A stretch of 64,000 nucleotides of DNA from Agrobacterium vitis (GTDB taxonomy: Bacteria; Pseudomonadota; Alphaproteobacteria; Rhizobiales; Rhizobiaceae). Shown here in pieces: positions 49,531 to 58,672 of the stretch (position 1 is the first letter of the stretch; each line of letters opens with the position of its first letter). Position numbers and translations under genes: made by a program. The DNA is taken from positions 3,793,001 through 3,857,000 of the forward strand of contig NZ_CP146242.1 in the NCBI RefSeq assembly GCF_037039395.1, in the 5' to 3' direction. The notes beneath the pieces are model-generated. The model searched no databases, was not told where the DNA came from, and saw only the letters and a program-made list of their open reading frames with translations.

Positions 49531-50424
49531 ATGGTGCTGACCCGAAATATGAAGGGCGCGATGTTCATGGCTGCGGCCATGGCCGGCTTCACCATCAACG
49601 ACGCCCTGTCGAAATCGCTGACCGAGGTGATGAGCGTCGGGCAGATCATGCTGGTGCGCGGGGCGCTGACCACGCTTCTGGTCTATTGTATTGCCCTTCA
49701 GGCCCGCGCCGTAATTTCTCCCAGACTGCTCGCCAATCCTCTGATCATGACCCGCGTGCTGTGTGAGATTCTGGCCTCGATTACCTATCTCACGGCATTG
49801 TCTGCCATCCCGCTGGCCAATGCCGCCTCCATCCTGCAATCGCTGCCGCTCGCCGTCACGCTTGGTGCTGCGATATTTCTGCGCGAGCCGGTCGGCTGGC
49901 GGCGCTGGCTTGCCATTATCGCTGGCTTTATCGGGGTGATGATTATCATCCGGCCCGGCCCGGAAGGCTTTACCCTGTCGGCGCTCTACGTGCTGGGCAG
50001 CGTGTTTTTCGCCGCCACCCGTGATCTGGTGACGACACGAATCGACAGGGCAACGCCTTCCATCGTCATCACCCTGATGACCGCCGCTGGCAACGCACTG
50101 GCTGGCGCCGCGCTCATTCCGTTCCATGGTGGCTGGCAGCCGCTATCCCTCCCGTCTTTCGGGGTACTGATCTGTGCCGCTATCTTGATGTTCATTGGCT
50201 ATCAATGCATCATTCTCGCCATGCGCACCGCAGACATTTCCTTCATCGCGCCCTTCCGCTATTCGGGCCTGCTCTGGGCCATCGGCCTTGGCATTCTTGT
50301 GTTCCATGAATGGCCTGACCCCTGGATGCTGCTGGGCATGGCCGTCGTGGTCGGATCGGGGCTGTATACGTTCCACCGCGAACGGCTGCGGAAAATCCGC
50401 GATGCCAGCGCGCTGCCGGTTTGA
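49531..50424 (+). CDS. EamA/DMT-superfamily transporter
   Basis: A 297-residue protein with ten hydrophobic segments in two EamA repeats of five helices. Visible EamA features include MAGFTINDALSKSLTE, LVRGALTTLL, YLTALSAIPLANAASILQSLPLAVTLGAAIFLREPVGWRRW and, in the second half, FIAPFRYSGLLWAIGLGILVFHEWPD. It exports or imports small metabolites; the substrate is unknown. ATG 49531 is preferred over an upstream TTG. Its stop lies 15 bases before the mobA ATG, so it is the first gene of a likely operon with mobA and mobB. Confidence 0.88.
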   Translation: MVLTRNMKGAMFMAAAMAGFTINDALSKSLTEVMSVGQIMLVRGALTTLLVYCIALQARAVISPRLLANPLIMTRVLCEILASITYLTALSAIPLANAASILQSLPLAVTLGAAIFLREPVGWRRWLAIIAGFIGVMIIIRPGPEGFTLSALYVLGSVFFAATRDLVTTRIDRATPSIVITLMTAAGNALAGAALIPFHGGWQPLSLPSFGVLICAAILMFIGYQCIILAMRTADISFIAPFRYSGLLWAIGLGILVFHEWPDPWMLLGMAVVVGSGLYTFHRERLRKIRDASALPV

Positions 50425-50438
50425 AGCAAGGGGACGCC

Positions 50439-51080
50439 ATGGCACCCGCTGCAACACCAACCGACCTTCCCGGCGTCATTCTGGCTGGTGGACTGTCGCG
50501 CCGCATGGGCGCGGATAAGGCAACCACTATGCTGGCAGGCCTTACCCTGCTGGACCATGTGGCAAACCGGCTGTCACCTCAGGTCGGCAGTCTCGCCGTC
50601 AACAGCAACGATCCAACCCTTACCACCCACCTGCCCCGGTTCGGCGATGCGATCAGCGGTTACGCGGGGCCGCTGGCGGGCATTGCCAGTGCCATGGAAT
50701 TTGCCCGGCAGGTCTCATCCTCCAGCCATGTGCTGGTCGCGCCCATCGATACGCCCTTCCTCCCGGCAGATCTGACGCAACGTCTGCTGTCTATGGCAGC
50801 CAACGACAAAACCGTCGTGCTGGCACGTTCGCTCGGACGGGTTCACCCGGTTGTCGGCCTCTGGCCGGTAGCGTTGAAAGAACCAATCGAGCATTGGCTG
50901 GGCCAGCCCGACAATCGAAAACTCATGCGCTTCCTTCAGGATCAACCGTGTATCGAGGTCGAATTTCAGGCCGTTGAAACCAAGCACGGCCCGCTTGACC
51001 CATTTTTCAACGTCAACAGCCCGGATGATCTGGCCCGGGCGGAAATCTATCTAGAGGCCCTGCCCGATGACATCAAATGA
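50439..51080 (+). CDS. mobA: Molybdenum cofactor guanylyltransferase
   Basis: A 213-residue nucleotidyltransferase that attaches GMP to molybdopterin, giving the bis-MGD cofactor of DMSO-reductase-family enzymes. Signature LAGGLSRRMGADKA (L15-A28), followed by PLAGIASAME and VAPIDTPFLPADL, where the Asp holds the metal. The ATG at 50439 has AAGGGGA just upstream. The last 14 bases overlap mobB. Confidence 0.95.
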   Translation: MAPAATPTDLPGVILAGGLSRRMGADKATTMLAGLTLLDHVANRLSPQVGSLAVNSNDPTLTTHLPRFGDAISGYAGPLAGIASAMEFARQVSSSSHVLVAPIDTPFLPADLTQRLLSMAANDKTVVLARSLGRVHPVVGLWPVALKEPIEHWLGQPDNRKLMRFLQDQPCIEVEFQAVETKHGPLDPFFNVNSPDDLARAEIYLEALPDDIK

Positions 51081-51594
51081 TCGCGCCCCTCACAGGGTAT
51101 TCGGCATTTCCGGCTGGAAGAATTCCGGCAAGACGGGGCTCACCGAGCGGCTGGTTGCCGAACTCACACAGCGCGGCTTCAGGATTTCAACAATCAAACA
51201 CGCCCATCATGATTTCGACATCGACAAGCCCGGCGCCGATAGCTACCGGCACCGTCAGGCCGGTGCGGCGGAGGTCGCTATCGTCTCCGGCACGCGATTC
51301 GCCATCATGCATGAACTGCGGGGAAGCCCAGAGCCAAGCCTCGATGAAATTTTGTCTCGGCTATCTCCCTGCGATCTGGTGCTGATCGAAGCCTATAAAC
51401 GCGAGGCAATCCCGAAAATCGAGGCGCGGCGTCTGGACGCAAAGAACGCCGCACCGCTTGCCCCTGATGATCCGCATATCATCGCCATCGCTGCCGATCA
51501 TCAGATCAACGACATAGACCTGCCGGTCTTCGATCTCGATGACACGATAGCGATTGCCGATTTCATCGCCTCAGCAACCGGTCTTTCCTCATAA
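51067..51594 (+). CDS. mobB: Molybdopterin-guanine dinucleotide biosynthesis protein B
   Basis: A 175-residue P-loop GTPase with Walker A GWKNSGKT (residues 16-23), TIKHAHHDFDIDKPGADSYRHR and DLVLIEAYKREAIPKIE. MobB helps MobA, possibly by channelling GTP or the cofactor. It overlaps mobA by 14 bases and is probably translated by coupling. Confidence 0.94.
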   Translation: MTSNDRAPHRVFGISGWKNSGKTGLTERLVAELTQRGFRISTIKHAHHDFDIDKPGADSYRHRQAGAAEVAIVSGTRFAIMHELRGSPEPSLDEILSRLSPCDLVLIEAYKREAIPKIEARRLDAKNAAPLAPDDPHIIAIAADHQINDIDLPVFDLDDTIAIADFIASATGLSS

Positions 51595-51596
51595 AA

Positions 51597-51622
51597 ATGC
51601 CGCCGGATCGCTCCGGCGGCAT
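51597..51622 (-). terminator. Terminator between mobB and the OmpA-family gene
   Basis: An 11-bp perfect stem ATGCCGCCGGA (51597-51607) / TCCGGCGGCAT (51612-51622) with a 4-base loop. A run of five T follows on the minus strand, so it ends the OmpA-family transcript and may also serve mobB. Confidence 0.88.
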
Positions 51623-51650
51623 GGATGATATCTGAGTTCTATCAATATTA

Positions 51651-54248
51651 TCAGCGGGCCGCCTGCACGGGCCGCACCAGCGGCGTGACACGGCGAACGG
51701 TGACGCGCCGGTTCTGCTGTTCCGGCCCATAGGTCATCACCTTGAGGAATTGCTCGCCATAACCCTGCGTGATCATGTTTTCCGGCGGAATGCCGTAAAC
51801 CTGGGTGAGAACATTGGCGACCGATTCGGCTCTGCGGTCAGACAGCACCAGGTTTGACTTTGCCGAACCAACGGCATCGGTATGGCCCTCGATCAGGAAG
51901 GTTTCGCCCGGATCGTCCTTCAGCACCCTCACTATGGCATCAGCGACCTTCTTCAAGGTACCGGCCTGGTTCATGGAAATATCGGCGCTGCCGGTGGCAA
52001 ACGTCACGGTATCAAGATCGATGCGGCGCATCTTATCGCGGATACGGGCAGAGTTGCGAACCTCGTCAATCGTATAGACACGCTCGACGGGCTCTACCGG
52101 CGGCTGCTCCATGAACTTGTAATAATCGCGGTCGGGCGAGCTGCCGACATCGATGATATAGTCATTGAGCGGCACACGCAGGCGCATCGGCGGCAGGTCC
52201 GCACCCGGATCGCGGTAGACAACCCGGCGGTCGTCGTCAGCGCTGTAGAGATCCGGCGAATAGAACAGCACATATTCCTGGCCATTGGCATCGATTCGCG
52301 ACCGCTGGATCAACTGGCCATAGCGATTGCGCAGGCTGACGATCCGATCGCCGTTTTCCTTGAAGACGGTGATGCGGACACGCTGGTGATCCACCTGCTC
52401 ATAAACCGGTGGGCGGCCATACTGGGCAAAGCGGCGGTTATCGTCGCTGCGAATGACGATCTGGCCACCGTAATCCATCACCTCGCGGTCGTCGTCGAAG
52501 CTGCGCTCGACGCGGACGTCATCAGGATAGATGAATTGCGGCTGATCGCGCAGACGGCGTCCCTGATATTGATCGATGGATTCGATGCGGATATCCGGGC
52601 GCGGACGGTTGCCGTAATAGTCCTGCTGGGCCTGAGCATCGCTTTCGGGAATTGCATAGCGATCCTGATCGTCGGCCTGCTGACGCAGACGGCGCAACTG
52701 GTCTTCGGACATGCCGCGACGCCAGTTATTGTCCTTGTCGCTGTCGAGCACGGGCGCACCGCGATCCACCGGCAGAATGATGGTTTCATCGGTCTGCGAC
52801 GGCTTGTCGGCCAAAGCCCGCAGCCGCTGCAATTCTTTCGGCGTAAATGGTGCCTGTTCCTGCGGCGGCAATTGCGGGCGCAATTGCTGATCGCTCACGG
52901 CACCACCAGGCGCTCCCGGAACTCCCGGGGCTCCTGCACGACCGGGTTGGCCAGGTTGGCCGTTCTGTCCAGGTTGACCGCCTAGCCCCGGCGCACCGCC
53001 TTTTCCACCTTGACCAGCCGTTCCTCCCTGACCAGGAAGACCGCCCTGCTCACGGGACTGCGTGGCATTCATTGGCGGCAACAGAGCCGGACGAGGCTTG
53101 CCAGCGTCATCATTACCGGGACCGGGCGGTGGCGGCATAGGTGCATCGGCGCGCGGTGTTGCAGGGGCGCCAGGCTGAACGGGGGGCTGGGACGCCTTTG
53201 GCGCACCCGGCGCCTCGGCAGGTGGCTTCTGCCCACCCGGCAGCGGCGGTTCGGCCATTGGAGGCGCTGGAGGCTTACCTGCTGGCGGATTGCCAGCAGG
53301 CGGCTCTACGGGTGCGTTGGGCGCAGCTGGCTTTACCTCAGATTCAGGCGTCGTTTTGGGTTCGGGCTTGGCTTGCGGTTCCGGTTCGGCTGGCCGCGGA
53401 GCTTGCGGCTTTTGGCCTCCCTGCGGCTGGCCTACCGGTGCCTGGCTTGCGGGAGCTTGGCCTTCCGCTTGCGGATTTGCGCGCTTCTGGCCTTCCGTGG
53501 CTTTTCCAGCCGGATCTTGTTCAGCAGGATTCGGGCCGGGCTTCTTGCCAGCCGGTCTCTGGTCTTCCGGTTTCATGGGCTGCCCTTCGCCCTTTGGCGC
53601 ACCCGGTTGCGGCGTACCGGGCTGCGTTACAATGCTGCGGTCGCCAACAGGCGGCATAGGCGGCTGAGCGTCGTTCTTTTTCGGCCTGACCGGTTTTTCT
53701 TGAGGCTGGGGCTTTTCTTGAGGCTCAACCGGCGGCTCGGCCATTTTCGGCGGCGGAGCCTTTTGCGGCTCTATCGCTGGCTCCATCGGCTTTTCGTGTT
53801 TTTTCGGCGGTGGCGGCTCGGCGGATGGCGCCTCCATTCCGGCCGGAGGCTTTGGCCTGGTCTGTTGGGCTGGCGCTTCTTCCCGGGCAGGTGCTTCTAC
53901 ACGGGCAGGCGGGGCGGCCTCACTACGGGCGGGTGGCGCTTCAGGGCGCTTCTCTTCCTTCGGCGGTTTTGCTGCCTCTGGCGGGCGCTCCTCGCCGGGC
54001 TTGCCCTCTTCGGGCGGCCCCTTCTTTTTCTGCTTCGGCAGCTCTTCCGGCGGCGGCTCGGCCTGGGCCATCAGCACGATCCCGTGACCGTCAAGTGTCG
54101 TGCCAGCCGACATCGCCCGCATCCGGCCGGCAATATCCTGGCCTGGTGCGAGATTGTCGGAAGTATAAGAGGCGGCAAAGGATGGTGCGGCAACGAGATT
54201 TGCAAGTGCAATCAGCACCGATGCCGTTATCCTGGATTGTACTGCCAT
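51651..54248 (-). CDS. OmpA-family protein with proline-rich and collagen-like regions
   Basis: About 865 residues. A signal peptide (ITASVLIALANLVAAPSFA) is followed by a Pro/Lys/Glu/Gln-rich low-complexity region (~62-392). A glycine-rich collagen-like stretch follows (GLPGQGGTAG...GAPGVPGAPGG, ~400-450). A middle domain has Tyr/Arg/Asp-rich repeats, and the C-terminal OmpA domain (from ~745) contains LIEGHTDAVGS, DRRAESVANVL and the NRRVTVRR end, for peptidoglycan binding. It likely links the envelope to peptidoglycan. ATG 54248 is preferred (GAGGA seven bases upstream); a Met at 54272 is possible. Confidence 0.9.
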   Translation of the reverse strand: MAVQSRITASVLIALANLVAAPSFAASYTSDNLAPGQDIAGRMRAMSAGTTLDGHGIVLMAQAEPPPEELPKQKKKGPPEEGKPGEERPPEAAKPPKEEKRPEAPPARSEAAPPARVEAPAREEAPAQQTRPKPPAGMEAPSAEPPPPKKHEKPMEPAIEPQKAPPPKMAEPPVEPQEKPQPQEKPVRPKKNDAQPPMPPVGDRSIVTQPGTPQPGAPKGEGQPMKPEDQRPAGKKPGPNPAEQDPAGKATEGQKRANPQAEGQAPASQAPVGQPQGGQKPQAPRPAEPEPQAKPEPKTTPESEVKPAAPNAPVEPPAGNPPAGKPPAPPMAEPPLPGGQKPPAEAPGAPKASQPPVQPGAPATPRADAPMPPPPGPGNDDAGKPRPALLPPMNATQSREQGGLPGQGGTAGQGGKGGAPGLGGQPGQNGQPGQPGRAGAPGVPGAPGGAVSDQQLRPQLPPQEQAPFTPKELQRLRALADKPSQTDETIILPVDRGAPVLDSDKDNNWRRGMSEDQLRRLRQQADDQDRYAIPESDAQAQQDYYGNRPRPDIRIESIDQYQGRRLRDQPQFIYPDDVRVERSFDDDREVMDYGGQIVIRSDDNRRFAQYGRPPVYEQVDHQRVRITVFKENGDRIVSLRNRYGQLIQRSRIDANGQEYVLFYSPDLYSADDDRRVVYRDPGADLPPMRLRVPLNDYIIDVGSSPDRDYYKFMEQPPVEPVERVYTIDEVRNSARIRDKMRRIDLDTVTFATGSADISMNQAGTLKKVADAIVRVLKDDPGETFLIEGHTDAVGSAKSNLVLSDRRAESVANVLTQVYGIPPENMITQGYGEQFLKVMTYGPEQQNRRVTVRRVTPLVRPVQAAR

Positions 54249-54537
54249 GGGTTTTCCTCGCAGTTGAGGCATTTTGCCTCGTTGTTCTTGAATTCGGTTT
54301 ATTAACGACGTGCTTTTACACGCCGGATTCTAGGCAGGAAGATGGCTGGGTTGGAATGAACGAAGGGTGAATGACGTGTTCACGACATCAGGCGGGGGGT
54401 GGCGAGCTTTAGCAGTTGCAATTTGCGCAAAAACGGAAAAACTGACGAAACGTTCCGGCGAAAATTCAAAGAAATTGCCGGCGTCTGCGCCAGGGGGACC
54501 TTCCCATACCCTCCTGGTAACCAACAGAGAGGATCTC

Positions 54538-55314
54538 ATGCGTATCTCGTCACGTTTTCTGGCCGCCGCCTCCCTTGCTGCCCTATCATTGTTTGCCGGT
54601 GGCGCCATGGCTGAAGAAAAGCTCGTTATCGGTACGGAAGGCGCCTATCCGCCCTACAATAACCTGGAAGCCGACGGTTCGCTGACCGGCTTCGACATCG
54701 ATATCGCCAAGGCGCTTTGCGAGGAAATGAAGGTGACCTGCACCTTCAAGACCAATGATTGGGACGGGATCATCCCGGCCTTGCAGGCGAAGAAATTCGA
54801 CGCCATCGTCGCGTCGATGTCGATCACGCCAGAGCGTCTGGAAAAGGTGGATTTCTCCAAGAAATACTACAACACCCCGCCAGCTATCGCCGTACCGAAG
54901 GATTCGCCGATCAAGAGTGTTGAAGACCTGAAGGGCAAGACCATCGGCGCGCAAAGCTCTACCACCCATGCCAATTATGCTGAAAAGCATATGGCCGATT
55001 CTGAGCTGAAACTTTACCCGACAGCCGATGAATATAAGCTGGACATCACCAATGGCCGCGTTGATGCTGTCATCGACGATGTCGTCGTGCTGACGCAATG
55101 GGTCAAAAGCGATGCGGGTGCCTGCTGCAAGATCCTAACGCCGCTGCCGATCGATGAGGTCATCAACGGTCCGGGTGCAGGCATCGCGGTGCGCAAGGGT
55201 GAAACCGCTCTGGCCGACCGCTTCACCAAGGCCATCGCCGCCATTCGCGCCAATGGCACCTACCAGAAGATCAACGCCAAATATTTCGATTTTGACGTTT
55301 ACGGCGACAAATAA
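54538..55314 (+). CDS. Amino-acid ABC transporter substrate-binding protein
   Basis: A 258-residue periplasmic binding protein (SBP_bac_3, the lysine/arginine/ornithine/histidine type). A signal peptide of ~25 residues ends at GGAMA. The mature protein starts EEKLVIGTEGAYPPYNNLEADGS, with GFDIDIAKALCEEM, FDAIVASMSITPERLEKVDFS and GKTIGAQSSTTHANY, all signature stretches. The final SDAGACC gives a possible disulfide. The start has AGAGGA just upstream. Two permease genes follow, so it opens a transport operon. Confidence 0.94.
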   Translation: MRISSRFLAAASLAALSLFAGGAMAEEKLVIGTEGAYPPYNNLEADGSLTGFDIDIAKALCEEMKVTCTFKTNDWDGIIPALQAKKFDAIVASMSITPERLEKVDFSKKYYNTPPAIAVPKDSPIKSVEDLKGKTIGAQSSTTHANYAEKHMADSELKLYPTADEYKLDITNGRVDAVIDDVVVLTQWVKSDAGACCKILTPLPIDEVINGPGAGIAVRKGETALADRFTKAIAAIRANGTYQKINAKYFDFDVYGDK

Positions 55315-55409
55315 ATCGGTTTAAGACGGCGTGATCCGGGTTTATCCCGGATCACGCACAACAGATAAAGCAAAAACATGCGGCGGAGACCGCAAGGGGA
55401 ATTGGCTAA

Positions 55410-56213
55410 ATGGGCGGACTCGCTTCCGCGCTCGACGCCTTCTGGGCGCTCGTTTCGCAGATTTTCGATCCCTTTTGCGGCAGCGCCGGGATCTTCACCT
55501 GGTTTGCATCCGGGACACTTCTGGCCTGCGGCGATGCGGGCTGGGGAGATGAAATCGGCTTCGGCTTCAAGGTCACCGTCACGCTGGCCGCAGCAACCCT
55601 GCCGTTCGGATTGGTGATTGGCTTCCTGATTGCCCTTGCCACCCAAAGCAGCGAGCGCATGCTGCGTCAGGCCGCCGCAATCTATACGACGATCTTTCGC
55701 GGCCTGCCCGAACTCCTGACGCTGTTCATCGTCTATTATGGCTCGCAGATCCTCATTCAGGCCGTCCTCGCCTCCATGGGCTTTGAGGAACGGATTGAAA
55801 TCAACGCCTTTTTCGCAGGCATGATCGCGCTGGCTCTGGTGTTTTCGTCCTATTGTGCTGAGGTGCTGCAATCGGCCTTCCGGGCCATTCCCTCCGGCCA
55901 GTATGAGGCGGGCTTTGCCATCGGCCTGTCGCGCACCAAGACCATGTTGCTGGTGATCGTGCCGCAATTGATCCGCATCGCCCTGCCCGGCATCATCAAT
56001 CTGTGGATGAACCTTTTAAAGGATACTGCGCTGGTCTCTGTCATCGGCCTTTCCGACATTATCCGCCAGACCGGCATTGCCGCCCGCGTCACCAAGGAAG
56101 CCTTCCTGTTTTATACGATTGCCTGTGCGCTTTATCTGGTGCTGGCAATCCTCTCCTCCATCGCCGTCGGCTATATCGAAAACTGGACGAAACAGTCGGG
56201 GGCGAACCGATGA
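55410..56213 (+). CDS. Amino-acid ABC transporter permease (HisQ-like)
   Basis: A 267-residue membrane permease of the polar amino-acid family. It has a short N-terminal helix, an FKVTVTLAAATLPFGLVIGFLIALA core, TTIFRGLPELLTLFIVYYGSQIL, and the EAA loop SGQYEAGFAIGLSRTKTMLLVIVPQLIRIALPG that meets the ATPase. The N-terminal ~60 residues have an unusual Cys/Trp/Phe-rich stretch (FCGSAGIFTWFASGTLLACGDAG). Its stop overlaps the next start. Confidence 0.92.
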   Translation: MGGLASALDAFWALVSQIFDPFCGSAGIFTWFASGTLLACGDAGWGDEIGFGFKVTVTLAAATLPFGLVIGFLIALATQSSERMLRQAAAIYTTIFRGLPELLTLFIVYYGSQILIQAVLASMGFEERIEINAFFAGMIALALVFSSYCAEVLQSAFRAIPSGQYEAGFAIGLSRTKTMLLVIVPQLIRIALPGIINLWMNLLKDTALVSVIGLSDIIRQTGIAARVTKEAFLFYTIACALYLVLAILSSIAVGYIENWTKQSGANR

Positions 56214-57040
56214 GCCACAGTCTTGAACTGATTCCGCCGCGCCCAGCACCTCCAAGGCATGAGCATCGCGTTACCCCTGGCAGGGTATTGGGCGGATCTT
56301 TGCTGCTGGTCTGGGCTTTGCTTGGCCTTGGCCTGCTGGCGATGATGATCGGCAATTGGGACCAGGACAAATTCATCAAATACGGCCCGCGTTTTATCTC
56401 TGGCCTTGGGACGACGCTCAGCATCGTCGCCATCTCGATTGCGGCGGGCGCAGTCCTTTCCATCCCAATTGCCGTCGGGCGGATGTCGGAAAACCGTCTG
56501 GCCAATGCCGTGACCTATGCCTATGTCTATGTCTTTCGCGGTACGCCGCTGCTGGCGCAGGTGTTTCTGGTCTATTACGGCCTGGGCGGGTTCCGAACGG
56601 AATTTGAGGCTGTCGGTCTCTGGTGGTTCTTCCGCGATGCCTGGTATTGCGGGTTGCTGGCCCTGTCGCTGAATACGGCAGCCTATCAGGCTGAAATCCT
56701 GCGGGGCGCGATCCGCAGCGTCGGACGCGGCCAGCATGAAGGTGCTGCTTCGCTGGGGCTGCCGCGCGCTGTCACTTTCTGGAAAATCATTCTGCCGCAG
56801 GCGCTGATCGTCGCGCTCCGGCCTTACGGCAATGAAATCATCCTGATGGTCAAGGGCTCGGCCATTCTGTCGATCATCACCGTTCTCGATATGATGGGCG
56901 AGACCCGCTACGCCTTCTCGCGCACCTTCGACTACCAGACCTATCTCTGGGCGGCGATCTTCTATCTCGCCATTGTCGAAATCCTGCGCCATGGCTGGGC
57001 CGCCATCGAAAGACGGCTGACGCGCCATCTGAAGCGCTGA
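56210..57040 (+). CDS. Amino-acid ABC transporter permease (HisM-like)
   Basis: A 276-residue second permease, paired with the preceding one. It has FISGLGTTLSIVAISIAAGAVLSIPIAVGRM, VYVFRGTPLLAQVFLVYYGLGG and the EAA loop GRGQHEGAASLGLPRAVTFWKIILPQALIVALRPYGNE. It ends with a basic tail (RRLTRHLKR). No ATPase gene follows, so the operon must share one encoded elsewhere. Confidence 0.93.
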   Translation: MSHSLELIPPRPAPPRHEHRVTPGRVLGGSLLLVWALLGLGLLAMMIGNWDQDKFIKYGPRFISGLGTTLSIVAISIAAGAVLSIPIAVGRMSENRLANAVTYAYVYVFRGTPLLAQVFLVYYGLGGFRTEFEAVGLWWFFRDAWYCGLLALSLNTAAYQAEILRGAIRSVGRGQHEGAASLGLPRAVTFWKIILPQALIVALRPYGNEIILMVKGSAILSIITVLDMMGETRYAFSRTFDYQTYLWAAIFYLAIVEILRHGWAAIERRLTRHLKR

Positions 57041-57233
57041 CAAGCGCTTGGCAGCACTCATGGCAATACGCTGCTAACCATATGATTTTTATTTCGAAAT
57101 GTCATTTATGACAGTTTTGTTAAGCCTCGATTAAGCCTCGCATGGAACCATCTTCCTATCGGACGAACCGATGCGCGACGGGCAGGTCGCACCTGTGCCG
57201 CCGGGATCAGAATGGGAACGAAACGAGGTTGCC

Positions 57234-57542
57234 ATGAACACTGACATCAGGAATGACGACACACCTAAATCTGGCATGACTTCCGATATGGAAATGCTGC
57301 TGAAGGGCTATGGCATGACCACAGCGCAAATTCTCTACCGCATGCCGGATCACCAAAACCTGCTGCAAACCTTCGTCTGGCAGAATTACGATCTGGCCCC
57401 GGATTTTCCGGAGATGCGAGGTTTCCTGAAATTCTGGCAGGAAAAGCTGGATGGACCGTTGCATTCGGTACGCTATGTGCATCGCAAACTGATTGCTGCC
57501 AACGAATGGCGGGCGCTGAAAGGCGAATTCATCCTGCATTGA
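57234..57542 (+). CDS. Usg-family protein
   Basis: A 102-residue protein of the Usg family known near tryptophan genes in some alphaproteobacteria: EMLLKGYGMTTAQILYRMPDH, LLQTFVWQNYDLAPDFPEMRGFLKFW, and SVRYVHRKLIAANEW. There is no known function; the family is a short cytoplasmic protein. The ATG has GAGG six bases upstream. Confidence 0.85.
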   Translation: MNTDIRNDDTPKSGMTSDMEMLLKGYGMTTAQILYRMPDHQNLLQTFVWQNYDLAPDFPEMRGFLKFWQEKLDGPLHSVRYVHRKLIAANEWRALKGEFILH

Positions 57543-57736
57543 CGGTCGGCCTTGGAGGGACAGCTGGCGATGTTGCCAAACGCGCCATGAGCCGGTAGAC
57601 CCTCACGCCAATCGCCTGTTCTCGGCACCGACCATTGACTTTCAATGCCGGGCCGAGATCATGCGGATGGATTGAAATTTACGCCAGAGCCTGACGCCCG
57701 ATCCGGTGCGCGGCGGCGTGATCTGAGGGCGACGCA

Positions 57737-58546
57737 ATGGCGAAAATCGATGAAGAAAAGCTATCCGAGGCTTATAACCGGGCCTTGGCGCTTGAAAAGG
57801 CTGGCGATATCGACGCTGCGGTGAAAGCCTATCACGAGGTTCTGGAAATCGATCCGGAAGACCATGGCGGCGCTGCCGTCCGCCTTGCCTCGCTTGGCCG
57901 TGGTGAAACGCCGCCACGTGCCTCCGATGCCTATGTGGAAACGCTGTTTGACCAGCATGCCGAGGATTTCGAGGATATTCTCGTTGATCAGCTCGGCTAC
58001 GCCGTGCCGGTCATCGTGCGCCAGCGCTTGCAGGAACTGAAGCTTGGCCCGTTCAAGCGCCTGCTGGATCTCGGCTGCGGCACCGGTCTGACGGGCGGCA
58101 CCCTGCGTGACATGGTGGACGATATCACCGGCATCGATCTTTCGGAAAACATGGTCGAGATCGCCCATGAGAAAGACCTTTACGACACGCTTTACGTTGC
58201 CGAAGTCGAGGATTTCCTCGAGGACAATGACGAGGACCTGTTCGACCTGATCACTGCCACCGATGTTCTACCCTATCTTGGCGCGCTTGAGCCGCTGTTT
58301 TTCGGCGTGTCGGAAAATCTTATGCTGGGCGGCTATTTCATCTTCTCCTCGGAAACCATGGGCGAGGATGTGCCCTACAAGGTCGGCCCGCATCAGCGTT
58401 TCGTCCATGCGCAGACCTATATCCGCGAGCGGTTGGCCGCCACCGGCTTCGAGGTCATCGAAGTCACCGACATCAATGTGCGCATGCAGGATGGTGAGCC
58501 TTCGCCCGGCCATCTGGTGATCGCGCAATTGAAAACCTTGAACTGA
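57737..58546 (+). CDS. TPR-like, SAM-dependent methyltransferase
   Basis: A 269-residue protein. Residues ~5-50 resemble a TPR unit (EAYNRALALEKAGDIDAAVKAYHEVLEIDP). The methyltransferase domain follows: LLDLGCGTGLTG (motif I, residues 109-120), GIDLSENMVEIA (motif II), and DLITATDVLPYLGAL (motif III), then GYFIFSSE. It probably methylates a small molecule or protein, target unknown. It ends two bases before a 52-base palindrome that may act as its terminator. Confidence 0.88.
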   Translation: MAKIDEEKLSEAYNRALALEKAGDIDAAVKAYHEVLEIDPEDHGGAAVRLASLGRGETPPRASDAYVETLFDQHAEDFEDILVDQLGYAVPVIVRQRLQELKLGPFKRLLDLGCGTGLTGGTLRDMVDDITGIDLSENMVEIAHEKDLYDTLYVAEVEDFLEDNDEDLFDLITATDVLPYLGALEPLFFGVSENLMLGGYFIFSSETMGEDVPYKVGPHQRFVHAQTYIRERLAATGFEVIEVTDINVRMQDGEPSPGHLVIAQLKTLN

Positions 58547-58548
58547 CC

Positions 58549-58655
58549 TGCTGCATAATTCTTTAAACCGAAATTGGTTTAAAGAGAAAATTATGCAGCA
58601 GATTTAAGGAGCTACAGCGAACCTTTGTGCGCCATATATGGCGCACGGCGCTGTA
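58549..58655 (-). repeat. Compound palindromic intergenic repeat, copy B
   Basis: Module 1 (58549-58600) is a 52-base near-perfect palindrome: outer arms TGCTGCATAATT / AATTATGCAGCA and inner arms CTTTAAACC / GGTTTAAAG. Module 2 (58613-58655) has TACAGCG / CGCTGTA around a perfect 20-base palindrome at 58627-58646 (GTGCGCCATATATGGCGCAC). It is the inverse of copies A and C. Confidence 0.85.
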
Positions 58656-58672
58656 AAAGCCGCGAGGGCGAG

